DNA from: a virus
DNA: 36,867 nucleotides
Strand: one strand, 5' to 3'
Virus record (IMG/VR): IMGVR_UViG_3300045941_000051
Location: 1-36,867 of that record
Both the position numbers and the translations under genes were made by a program. Positions 16,001 to 24,000 of the stretch are shown here, piece after piece (within the stretch, counting starts at the first letter, position 1; the number at the start of each line of letters is the position of its first letter). Under the pieces are notes generated by a model that searched no databases, was not told the DNA's origin, and was given only the letters and a program-made list of their open reading frames with translations.

Positions 16001-16317
16001 GACACCACGCTGGTCGGCGTTCCCGTGGTTCCGCGTTGGCCGAACGTCACCGTGTCATTGAGAGGCGCCGTCGCCTTCTCGCTGACATCCGGATCTTCCA
16101 GGTACACCTTGACGCCCGTAAAGTTGTCAGCGGTCGCGTCAGCGTGTTTCTTCCAGTGGACCGCAACCTCGATCTGCCCGTCTTCCTTCTCCTCGACGGA
16201 GGAATCGAGATCGATGACCGGCGGCGGCTCCTCCCCGCCCCCGCCCCCGCCGCCCGTTCCCCCGGTAGGGCTGGTGCGCTCGTAGATCCAGGTTCCGATC
16301 TTGGTAGTCGTCGGCAT
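13051..16317 (-). CDS. Tail fibre / tail-tip extension protein
   Basis: 1088 aa. The N-terminus has a Gly-run linker (residues 19-28) after a short anchor. Residues 45-540 contain several fibronectin-like beta domains (for example WHSSFVAIAATERYKCWFVSKD and ATSYTTEWEPAPAARTWDFYFVSRS). Residues 590-900 are beta-helix-like with repeated AWF.E...GG units. Near the C-terminus short TLSASAGITGASL and NGNVNGNVTGNLTGNVSG repeats form a typical fibre shaft. It follows the fused tail-tip gene by four bases, as fibre genes follow J in lambda relatives. I infer the central fibre connecting hub to receptor-binding parts. No enzyme motif was found. Confidence 0.8.
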   Translation of the reverse strand: MPTTTKIGTWIYERTSPTGGTGGGGGGGEEPPPVIDLDSSVEEKEDGQIEVAVHWKKHADATADNFTGVKVYLEDPDVSEKATAPLNDTVTFGQRGTTGTPTSVVSGTWQPIPKTESTKSPAVLLIPGKAIWRPIRVYLLSYHRSRVAKFVRANLANPTPNLRIGINAARNVLVSGMENTWLIENPQAIPVLDFENAIGPIYRLDFDFDATYEGQAYDTLPLPPGLKKFAGVQITYERPNGDRSTGPYLDINKPEEWHSSFVAIAATERYKCWFVSKDIEGNLNTIKDVTPSVDVEVIYPPTGQGPTPDVKSFLLANKRHATMIDGTLYALADASWAPPDSTRYKGVAIYRVGVDPPVLMGSYPAPAKAATIQINTLPNTSETWTFAAIAYNYDGTLSADPSKYPWTGLPEASRVPIQTWVVGPPGPGGSGQEFAPLGTAGTVTTEQQLNSDGIVMMRHKITGWGNPADNTFGGMSIARVHGGDIANATWWDAPKNATSYTTEWEPAPAARTWDFYFVSRSMDGKRNSIQGNTPKFTHPFTPMAGDVIVTRLPKDWFDETEFEWPADGKFQAERFIAKKIYVGSILRVGGGTQTGITKPDFGGFENGQIAVYNSSNVLRGWIGEQRSQTTPDQPTNPHTVHGAWFSELYIGGGSPVNAPIYATNSGVVIVGGFEFVQGQPYAPYISIRRNTGIEVGRIGARISRNTDGSTLVPNNDPADIAGAWFTEFAVGGQSLADWRILSRRDASNPATGADLVNMRNINKFTIDYLQNYPNGSYPNNEPVHLEFGYDAFMVDSAAPGAWKFPGFKINRTNTTHGSMLFTRGLVLYGPNSLRKASLISWNGDQTGNPDTATKWWGELALYNGAGDGLVLLSAGVSDGTPGVPDNAYNASFFRLLDEQRNINFSVDQRGNVFCRGALSVTGALSAGSLSVSSLTVNGPISGTTLSASAGITGASLNVGAGNVTCGGVSCTGSMSATSFNGPLNGNVNGNVTGNLTGNVSGAATLSATGRITGDSFATTSYNVINDNGQFIGKGVDVQGEGVNCGGVNIYRFPYQWYGVGYDSFPLQDGRTVHVRGGVIVKIGDATPP

Positions 16318-16321
16318 ACAG

Positions 16322-19300
16322 CTACCCTGCGGTCACTCTCAAGGTTTCCTGCGGAGGCACGGTCACCGTCTCCAGGCCATCGAACAGAAACTCTCCAGGC
16401 CAGCAGAAGACGGTGAGATTGTTAGGTCCATTATCGTTGGAAAAGTACATCGTGCGCCCCTGATATTGGGCCAGCGGCAACAACTGAACGGCGATGTCCC
16501 TCTCGCTGGTGTCCGCGCGAATCGTCTGGTCCGTGGCATACACCGTCCATGCCTCGCTGGTTTCCGGATCGAGGGCCTCTGGCCCGACCTCGCGCACTCC
16601 CGGCGGCTGGCCGTAGATGAAGATCTCGCGGTAGACGGCAAACTCCTCGTCGCTGATCCGGCCCTCGCGGTCCACCAGGAAGCCGCCCACCAACGCGACC
16701 ATCGTGGCGAGGTTGTCGACGCGGACTCTCAACTCGAAAGCCTGCCCCGGTCGCGGAACCAGCAGTTCGCTCGTCACACCCGCGTAGTCCCAGTCGTGCG
16801 CTTCGATGATGCCGACGGAGGTCGCGTCAGGCTGGACCTCCCACGGTGGCTCGACGGTGACGCGCACGTTGGTGTTCGCGGTGATCGCGCGGACTTGGCC
16901 GGCCCCCTTGCCGCGCAGGATGCGGTATAGGCGCCCGATCTCCTCGTCGGGGCGCAGGCCGTTGGTGTCGGGGAATTGCAGCCGCCCGACGCTGTTATTC
17001 CAGAGCGGATCTTCCACCCAGTCCGCGCCGGCGCTGACTCCGATGCTCCGCACGATGAGCACGTCACCCGGTTCGACGGAGTCGGCGGGATCGCCGCGGA
17101 CGCAATCGGGCGTGACCGTGAACGTGCCGGTCGCGGGATTGAAGGCAGTGACTTGGAAGTTCCAGAGCGGCGCCGATCCGTCCGACAGATCCGCGAGAGC
17201 CGACAGGTATCGCCCGACCCAGTTGTCGGTGGCCCCGATGAAGTTGTCGGCCTGGATCTGGTTCGGAGCGGTGACGCCAGTCACCAGCACGCCGGCCACG
17301 CCGGAATGCCAGACGTGCTTGGCGGCGAGGCGAACGCGCTCTGCGGCGGCGTCGGGCAACTGTTGCGTCATCGGCGCGAGGAAGCCGGTGTACTGATAGC
17401 TCGAGGGCAGGGCCTCGTTGCGCGACTCCTGCAACGCGATGCGCCGCCGGTCGGTTCCGATGTAGAGGTCCCAGCCGGCCCACGTTCCGCTGGGCGCCGG
17501 GATCATCGAGATGGTCAGCTTCTGATCGACCACGCCTTCCGGAATCCAGAGCGCGTACAGGTTCGACGGCGACGACGGAGCGCCGGTCAGGTCCCGCATG
17601 GTGACCGCGACGTACACGGTGACCGGCCCTGAGATATGCCCGCCCGCCGACCGGACCACGTTGGTGATGCGCGGCTGCACGGGCGCGATGAACTGGTTGA
17701 TGACCTCCTCGCCGCCGACCCAGATGGCCGGTGACCAGACGCCGTCGCGTTGGATGTTGTAGTCCTGCCAGAGATCGAAGGATTTTTCACGGGTGTCCGG
17801 ATAGAGCGGATCGCCGGGGAACGGCGCGACATGGTTCGGCATCCAGGCAAGGCCCGAGATCGACTGAAGCAGTTCCGGCGGGACTGGCTTCGATGGCCCG
17901 TCGGCGGGCTTCGGGCCGGTCGTCAGAAGGTACATCGAGTCGGTCGTGCAGCTTGCCGTGATGTCGATGGAGAAGTCCGGATTGAGGGTCCAAGACTGGA
18001 CACGCCCCTCGCCGCGTCCACCCGGCAGGCGAACGTGGTCGAGCCGGATCACGTCGCCGCACATGATCTTCAGGGCCAGGAGCGTCGTGCGGAAGCGGAG
18101 GTGGCGGGCGCGGATCTGCTCGTTCACCCCTGCGTTGTCCCAGAGGCCCCCCAGTTCCTCGCGCAGGCGCGTGGTGATCAGGCGGGCGCACTGGCTCTTG
18201 TTGGAGACGCCGACGAAGTTCATGGTGCTCTGGAGGTACTGCGGAGAGCCGGTTGCCTCACCCATCCAGAGCGCGTGTGAGATGTCGTAGAGAGTGACGC
18301 TATTCAAAGCCCAGTCGAACTCCTCGTCGCCAAACGAGCCGGTTAACCAATTGAACCGGGGGCTGAGAGGCGAGGCTTCCAACGACTTGAACAGGATGTT
18401 CGCGCGGGTGAAGGTGTACTCTGACGGCGTGCCCGAGTGGAAACGGATGCCGATCCAGAGCTTGCCGGTGACGAAGGTGAACCAGCCGCAACAACAGTTC
18501 AGGATCTCCTGCAACCAGTCCTTGAGCGGCTTGCGCTCCCTGATCACGCCGCGGAACGGAAACTGCCGCTCGTAGGTTCCCGGCACGATCATCGATTCGA
18601 CCACTTCCTCGCAGATCGCCGCCGCGGCGATGCAGGACGGGATATCGACAAAATCCTCCATCACCGCGACCGGGATGTCCGCGGCGCGGGACGGATCGAC
18701 GCGCAGGCCGATGGCGCGGAGGTACACGTTGACCGCGACCCAGACCGGGTTCGACAGGGCAGAGGTCCAGACGCGGGCGCCGGGAGCCGTCCAGGTCCAG
18801 CCGGCAATGCCCTCGTCCACCGTGACGGTCATGGCGCGGTCGGAAACCGCGGCGAGCTGCAAGCCTTTCTCGTCGGTGCGCCGGATCTCCGCGAAGGCCA
18901 CGCCAGCCGCATAGGTGGCTTCCGACGGAACCATGCCCCACGGCGCCCGGTCGAGGGCGAAGAAGTCGCTGGGCGCCGCCGGATCGGTTCCGAGAATCCC
19001 GCGCCATCCGCCGTTCTTCCTGGGGTCGTGCGGCGGCTGGTTGTCGAGTTGGTGCTTGATCAGGTTCAGCGAGTACTTCCCGATAGGCCCCTCGCCCACG
19101 ATGCCCAACGCGGAGTAGAAGGTGTCTTCGTCGCGGCCCGCCGCCACGTCGCAGTTCACCTTCATCGGCTTGTCGGTGTAGACCTCCTGCAAGGGCCTCT
19201 GGTAGGCCGACTCCTCCGCTACGCTGACGCTGGTGATGCGCGACCGGATGCCGACCAACGCGGCCAGCTTGTCGCGCACGCGGACATCGGAGGGAACCGC

Positions 19301-20290
19301 CACCACGCCGCCGAAGCTCTTGGGCACGCCTCGCTCGACGCACGCCGCGTAGTCCTTCGGGCAGTCGGAATGCGACGAGGTCGAAGGGCAGTGCGGCCCC
19401 TTGTACTTCTTCCAGCACGTCCGCGAGACGTTCCGCCACGGGTAGGCCAGCGTCAATTCATAAAGCCCGTCCGACGCCGGCAAGATGAACATGCCGTCCG
19501 AGGTGAGGGTCCACGGTCGCGCATACCCGGCCCAGAGGTTGATCAGGTAGCCGGTGTTTACGTGGTAGAGCGCGAACGCGATGTCGGCGCGGTAGAGGTT
19601 GGTCTGGTTCGCGTAGGTGACGAACACGTCATCGGCGTTGCCCAACGCGAACGAGGCCGAGTCGCTCGTCTCGTTGATGGTCTGGGAGATTCCCGTCCAG
19701 TCGAGCAGGCGCGGGAGATAGAGGTTGCCGCCGACCGAGCACCGCTGGTTGGAGACGCGCAGGATATCGGCCACGCCTCGCGGATAGATCGAGATCAGCG
19801 GGATGAACCGCTGCACTTGCGCCTCAAGAGCCGGCGTCAGGACGGTGTCGGGAAAGCGCGACACTTCCGCCGCGACGTTATACGTCGGCGTCGAGGCCGG
19901 AACCTCGAGCAGGGTCAGGCCGTTGATCGACGCGATGTATGCGGTCAGATGCGCGAAGTCCAGGTTCGGGTTCTCGTATCGCGCGGTGATCGATTCATCG
20001 CCGCCAGGTCCGCGATAGGTGAACGGAAATTGCGCGTACTGCCCAAAGGCTTGCTGCCAATGCGACTTGAGGTCGTTCAACTCGTTGCACGACAGGTGAT
20101 CGCGCTGGATGCGGAAGCGGCGCGTCCCGGCGCCCATCAGGTAGCGTTGCTCCGTCTTCAGCCCCGGCTGGTCGAAGACATGAGTGGCAATCTGCGGCTC
20201 GTAGTCCATGCCGCCGCCATAATCGCCCGTCAGCGGGAAGGGCGCGACGACCGGAGGATCTGGAATGGGCACCGCTCCGAGGTAGTCCAC
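16322..20290 (-). CDS. Fused tail-tip protein: M-like + L-like (Fe-S) + J-like hub
   Basis: 1322 aa from a GTG at 20290, nine bases after GGGAGG and one base after the upstream stop; ATG 20209 is an alternative. Residues about 28-125 resemble the lambda M-type tail domain. Residues 292-317 carry C292-x8-C301 and C310-x6-C317 in a YPWRN.....W..Y.GP.C....D.PKDY.AC..RG....FGG context. These Cys spacings equal those I recall for the [4Fe-4S] ligands of lambda gpL (C-x8-C and C-x6-C), with a shorter middle loop. Residues about 345-830 look like the J-type hub (beta-rich, LQEILNCCCGWFTF...LWIGI). The last 450 residues are FN3-like and beta domains. It closes the tail tube and carries the fibres. 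No separate L, K (peptidase) or I gene exists. Confidence 0.75.
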   Translation of the reverse strand: MDYLGAVPIPDPPVVAPFPLTGDYGGGMDYEPQIATHVFDQPGLKTEQRYLMGAGTRRFRIQRDHLSCNELNDLKSHWQQAFGQYAQFPFTYRGPGGDESITARYENPNLDFAHLTAYIASINGLTLLEVPASTPTYNVAAEVSRFPDTVLTPALEAQVQRFIPLISIYPRGVADILRVSNQRCSVGGNLYLPRLLDWTGISQTINETSDSASFALGNADDVFVTYANQTNLYRADIAFALYHVNTGYLINLWAGYARPWTLTSDGMFILPASDGLYELTLAYPWRNVSRTCWKKYKGPHCPSTSSHSDCPKDYAACVERGVPKSFGGVVAVPSDVRVRDKLAALVGIRSRITSVSVAEESAYQRPLQEVYTDKPMKVNCDVAAGRDEDTFYSALGIVGEGPIGKYSLNLIKHQLDNQPPHDPRKNGGWRGILGTDPAAPSDFFALDRAPWGMVPSEATYAAGVAFAEIRRTDEKGLQLAAVSDRAMTVTVDEGIAGWTWTAPGARVWTSALSNPVWVAVNVYLRAIGLRVDPSRAADIPVAVMEDFVDIPSCIAAAAICEEVVESMIVPGTYERQFPFRGVIRERKPLKDWLQEILNCCCGWFTFVTGKLWIGIRFHSGTPSEYTFTRANILFKSLEASPLSPRFNWLTGSFGDEEFDWALNSVTLYDISHALWMGEATGSPQYLQSTMNFVGVSNKSQCARLITTRLREELGGLWDNAGVNEQIRARHLRFRTTLLALKIMCGDVIRLDHVRLPGGRGEGRVQSWTLNPDFSIDITASCTTDSMYLLTTGPKPADGPSKPVPPELLQSISGLAWMPNHVAPFPGDPLYPDTREKSFDLWQDYNIQRDGVWSPAIWVGGEEVINQFIAPVQPRITNVVRSAGGHISGPVTVYVAVTMRDLTGAPSSPSNLYALWIPEGVVDQKLTISMIPAPSGTWAGWDLYIGTDRRRIALQESRNEALPSSYQYTGFLAPMTQQLPDAAAERVRLAAKHVWHSGVAGVLVTGVTAPNQIQADNFIGATDNWVGRYLSALADLSDGSAPLWNFQVTAFNPATGTFTVTPDCVRGDPADSVEPGDVLIVRSIGVSAGADWVEDPLWNNSVGRLQFPDTNGLRPDEEIGRLYRILRGKGAGQVRAITANTNVRVTVEPPWEVQPDATSVGIIEAHDWDYAGVTSELLVPRPGQAFELRVRVDNLATMVALVGGFLVDREGRISDEEFAVYREIFIYGQPPGVREVGPEALDPETSEAWTVYATDQTIRADTSERDIAVQLLPLAQYQGRTMYFSNDNGPNNLTVFCWPGEFLFDGLETVTVPPQETLRVTAG

Positions 20291-20291
20291 C

Positions 20292-20687
20292 TCACGCCAC
20301 CTCCCTGAGGCCCAGTGACACCTCGCTTCGCCCGACGCCGAACTGATCGCTCCAGTTGCCGTCCCAGACCACGACGTATCTGCCAAACGGCGAGGCCCCG
20401 GTGGGATCGGGCGTGAACGCCGGCTGTGTCTCGCGCGGCACGTAAAAGTAGAAAGGTTGCGCCAGATGATTCCGGAAGAACGTGTAGAGCGTCGAGTAGT
20501 CCGCAGGCTTCACCCGGCGGGTGATCCGCCAGAACCGGCGCGGGTTCGCCGCCAACGCGGCCCGGTCGGAACTGCCGTCCGGATAGCGGTTGACGTAGCT
20601 CTCGATGCGAAGCTCTTCCTCCAGCACGGCATAGAATCCGGCGGGCAGGACATCGACCGGCTGGGCGGGCTGGATGTTACCCGGCAT
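20292..20687 (-). CDS. Minor tail protein, lambda M-like
   Basis: 131 aa, start at 20687 with AGGGGG seven bases upstream. The pattern ..SYVNRYPDGSSDR.AL..N.R.-W.IT.R....DY..L..FF..H....PFYF.V is that of M-type tail-tip proteins, which connect the end of the tail tube to the tip. In lambda the order is H-M-L-K-I-J; here M is followed directly by the fused L/J-like gene. An upstream in-frame ATG at 20723 would overlap the moron leader and lacks a ribosome site. Confidence 0.7.
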   Translation of the reverse strand: MPGNIQPAQPVDVLPAGFYAVLEEELRIESYVNRYPDGSSDRAALAANPRRFWRITRRVKPADYSTLYTFFRNHLAQPFYFYVPRETQPAFTPDPTGASPFGRYVVVWDGNWSDQFGVGRSEVSLGLREVA

Positions 20688-20705
20688 ACGCCCCCTGAAA
20701 CGGGT

Positions 20706-20711
20706 TAAAAT
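20706..20711 (+). promoter_or_regulatory. Possible -10 box for the lipoprotein moron
   Basis: TAAAAT, five of six matches to the consensus -10, lies 23 bases upstream of the lipoprotein ATG on the plus strand. No good -35 accompanies it, so this is tentative. A private promoter is expected for a moron. Confidence 0.3.
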
Positions 20712-20733
20712 AGTACGTCTCAACGGGAACCCT

Positions 20734-21090
20734 ATGAAGTACGCTTTTCTGGCCCTCGCGGCCTTCTCCGCGGGTTGCGGATCTCAACCCCAAAAGCCTT
20801 ACCGCTCGTTGTCGGAGGTCGGCGTGGCCTCGCGATCCGCGTCGGCATACATCGAACAACAGGTGCTGAAAAAAGAATGGCCGCACAACTGGCGCGTCGT
20901 TCATACGCAAGGCGAACCTGATCCGGACCACGTCGGGCGCGTCTGGGTGAAGACCATTGCCGATCCCGCTGAAAAGCAGCATCTGGGTAAGCGCATCGCG
21001 TTCGTTGACTGCACAGTCGATCTCGCGCAAAGTCCGCAGGAGAAGGACCGCATCTTTAACTGCACCTCGTCGTTCACCCGTTCGCGTTAG
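20734..21090 (+). CDS. Phage-borne lipoprotein (moron), 118 aa
   Basis: A plus-strand gene inside the minus-strand late operon. MKYAFLALAAFSAGC is a compact signal peptide with a lipobox (FSAGC, Cys15), so the product should be lipid-anchored in the envelope, in the periplasm or on the surface. The mature part is 104 aa with SLSEVGVASRSASAYIEQQVL, an HxVGRVWVKTI strand and two later Cys (C112-like and C126-like in the longer frame) that could pair. I do not recognise its family. Lysogenic-conversion lipoproteins such as lambda Bor are similarly placed as independent units, and some block superinfection. It is antisense to read-through late transcripts, so it may be expressed mainly in lysogens. 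Confidence 0.75.
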   Translation: MKYAFLALAAFSAGCGSQPQKPYRSLSEVGVASRSASAYIEQQVLKKEWPHNWRVVHTQGEPDPDHVGRVWVKTIADPAEKQHLGKRIAFVDCTVDLAQSPQEKDRIFNCTSSFTRSR

Positions 21091-21092
21091 CC

Positions 21093-24000
21093 TCACGCCG
21101 TCACCGTAGTCGGCTCCAGCAATGCGCTCGACTGCGCCTGCCTGCCTTGGCCTGACCGCGCCGCCGTGGTGTTTGCCGCGCCCACCGCGCCGGGATTGTT
21201 GCCCATCACCTGAATGACCTGACCGCTGAACAGGCTCGTCGCCTGTTGCGGATTGAGTTGCAGGAATAGCGGCTGGTTGTTCGCCAGCGATTGCGCCACC
21301 TGAGTCGTGGTCGTGCCGACGTAGGGGTTCGCCACCAGCCGCCCGCCCGAGTAGACCGGCTGCACCTGGAGCCGGCCCGACGCCGACTGCGCGGAGGTCA
21401 CCGAATACATCGGGCGTGGCAGGCCCGCCGTCTGCCCGGTGTTCAACGCATACAGCCGCACCAGTTCCTGTACCTCCGGACTGAACACCGCCATGCGGAT
21501 GTCGCCGTTGAACCGCTGGTTCGCGATCTCCACGATCTGCGCCTGAATGCCCCTGTCCTGAATGTCGACGCCATAGGCGTTGCGGATCATCTCGCGGACC
21601 TTCTGCTCCTTCGTCTTGCGGAACAGGTTGACGACGCCGACCGTCAACCCCACTGCCGCCCCGACCGCCGCTCCGATCAGTGTGCCGACACCGGGCATGA
21701 TCATGGTCCCGATGCCCGCGCCGGCCAAGGCGCCGCCCAGCGTGGTCATCGCGAGGCCCGAGACGCCCCTGCGCTTGTACCCGGCGGCGAAGAGCATGGC
21801 GCCGCCCCCGGCGAACGCGCCCGCCGGCCCGTAGGCGCCCAGCATCGAGGCGATGCCGAATCCCGCCAGAGCGCCGCCCGCCACGCCCTGAATGTCGGCC
21901 ATGACGCCGCGCTTATTCAGGCTCGACAGGGCCATCGGCAGGCCGACCGCCGCGGCCATGTTGGCGAAGCCGGGGCTGGAGAGGACCGCATTCATCTTTG
22001 CGCGTGCCGGGGCTTGCGACCACGGGATGCTCTTGATCGCGCCGGTCACTGGGTCCTGCATCCGGATCGGCTTGCCGATATTGAAAGCGGTCTTCATTTG
22101 CTGCATCTGCGACATGCGGCTGGTCCCGCCGCCCAAGTTCATCGGCAGCACCTCGCCGTTGCCCCAGTCGCCGCCGCCCAGATACGACTGGCCTTGATAC
22201 GGCGCCACATATGACTCCGTCAAGATGCCCATGCCCGCGCCGGGAACCACTGCGCCCGTCGAGATGCGCGGAGCTTCGGCCTGCGCCTGCCGGGTGAGAT
22301 TGCTGATGGTGCTCCCCAGGATCGCGCCCCAGCCAGTGACGCCCGATGACGAGCCGGTCACCGCCGCCGCGGGAGAGAACGGCGCCGTGCCGCCGCCGCC
22401 GAACACCGGGATCTGCGAACCCAGCGGGCCGGTCTGCACGCCGACTTGCCCGTAGCCCAACATGCCGGTCAGAGCCGCCGCGAGGCGCGAGGTGATGATG
22501 CTCTTGATCGCGTTCAGAATCGACCGCTTGATCACGTCTCCGATGGCCGACCAGACGCTCTTGTTCTTGTCCAAAAGGGCGTCGAACAGTTCGCCCATCA
22601 CGCCCGCGATGGATTGGTAGACCGACCGTTGCTCATCGAGGATGATCTGATTGCCCGCTCTCCAGGCTTCGACGCGCTGCATCTGGATCTCGCGTTCGGT
22701 CTGTAGCCCCAGAGCTTTTATCTGTTGCGTCTGCTTCGCGTCGAATTCATCCAGCCGCGCCTGTCGTTGTTCCGGCGTCAGCGTGCTGGCTTCCAGGTAG
22801 CGGTTGAACTGCTCCCGCGCATCCCGCAACGCGCCCAATTGCGCGGCTTTCACTTGGTTGATAGCGGCGATGTTCGCGTCCCGCACCTCTGCGATCTGCG
22901 CCATCCGCTGTTCCTTCGTCTGCGCCTCGACGGCGGTCACGGTCGCGATGGTGTAATCGCGGACGTAGTTGATCTCGTCGGTCTGCGCCTGCGTCAGGGC
23001 CTCCCGTTGCTCCTTCTCCATCGCGAACAGGGCTTGGTTGACCGACTTCTCCATCGCGATCCTGGCTTCCGCCGACTGCTCGTTGAACTTGGTTTCCTGA
23101 ATCTTTCGATAATCGAGGTTGGCCTGCGTGAACGTCTGCGCCGCCGCCGCCATCTGTCCGAAGAAGTGCGCCCGGTACTCTGGCCTCGCCATCTTCTGGT
23201 TCTCCTCGTAGACCTTCCTGGCGCCATCGACTTGTTTCTGTGTCACTTCGTCGTTGATCCGGATCAGTTCGTCGGCCTGTTGCCGCGCCTCGCTGACGCG
23301 GCTCTCGTAGCCGAGTCCCGCCAGTTGTAATTGCGCCTCATAGGTCGTATCGGGCACGGCTTCCATCTCTGCCATTGCCATCTTTCGCAGATGACTCGCG
23401 GTTTCGAGAGCGGCTTTGATTCGCGCGTTCTTCACGATCTCCGTCTGCTTCAGGGCTTCCGTCGCGACCGCCACCTCCAGGGCCTTCAGGGCGTCGGCAG
23501 TTCCTTTGGCGCTATCGACGGTGTTCTTGAAGTGCTCCTTCCAGGCATAGTTCAGGGCCGCGACCGTCTCCTGCCCCACCTTCAGGTAGTCGCGCTGGGC
23601 GTCGGCCAGAAGCTTGGCGCCATACTCTGTAGCGCGTTTGACCTTCTCCCTGTCGGTTTCCAGTAATTCGTCCCGTTGCCTCTTTAGTTCCTTCAGTTCC
23701 GCAACGGCGGTTCTCAAATCATCGATCAGCATGGACCCATAAGACCGACCGGGATCGGGCACTTTGACGCCAGCCCGCCGCAGTTCATCCGCCATCTTCT
23801 GCGCCTCTGCCGCGAGAGTCTTGCGGTCGGAAAACGCCTTCCGCATCGCCGCCGTTTCATCCGGATCTTCCGCGGTCAGGTACTCATGCATCACATACGT
23901 CAACGCAGTGATTGCGGCTGTAACCGCAAAGACTTGCGGGAGCGAAGCCGCCAATGTGGCGCCGAAGCTGACCGTCGCGACTTCAGCGGCGCCGAACACT

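Noticed and set aside
14443-16416. 657-codon plus-strand open frame opposite the first fibre gene
   Set aside because: Same compositional artefact; no ribosome site or domain.
18437-20308. 623-codon plus-strand open frame antisense to the tail-tip gene
   Set aside because: Its translation is Arg/Asp/Val/His-rich low-complexity with no domain, as expected from the reverse strand of a GC-rich gene. The minus-strand gene has recognisable domains.
20677-21096. 139-codon minus-strand frame opposite the lipoprotein moron, which would continue the operon strand
   Set aside because: No convincing ribosome site or domain, whereas the plus strand encodes a clear signal peptide and lipobox. Still worth a conservation test.
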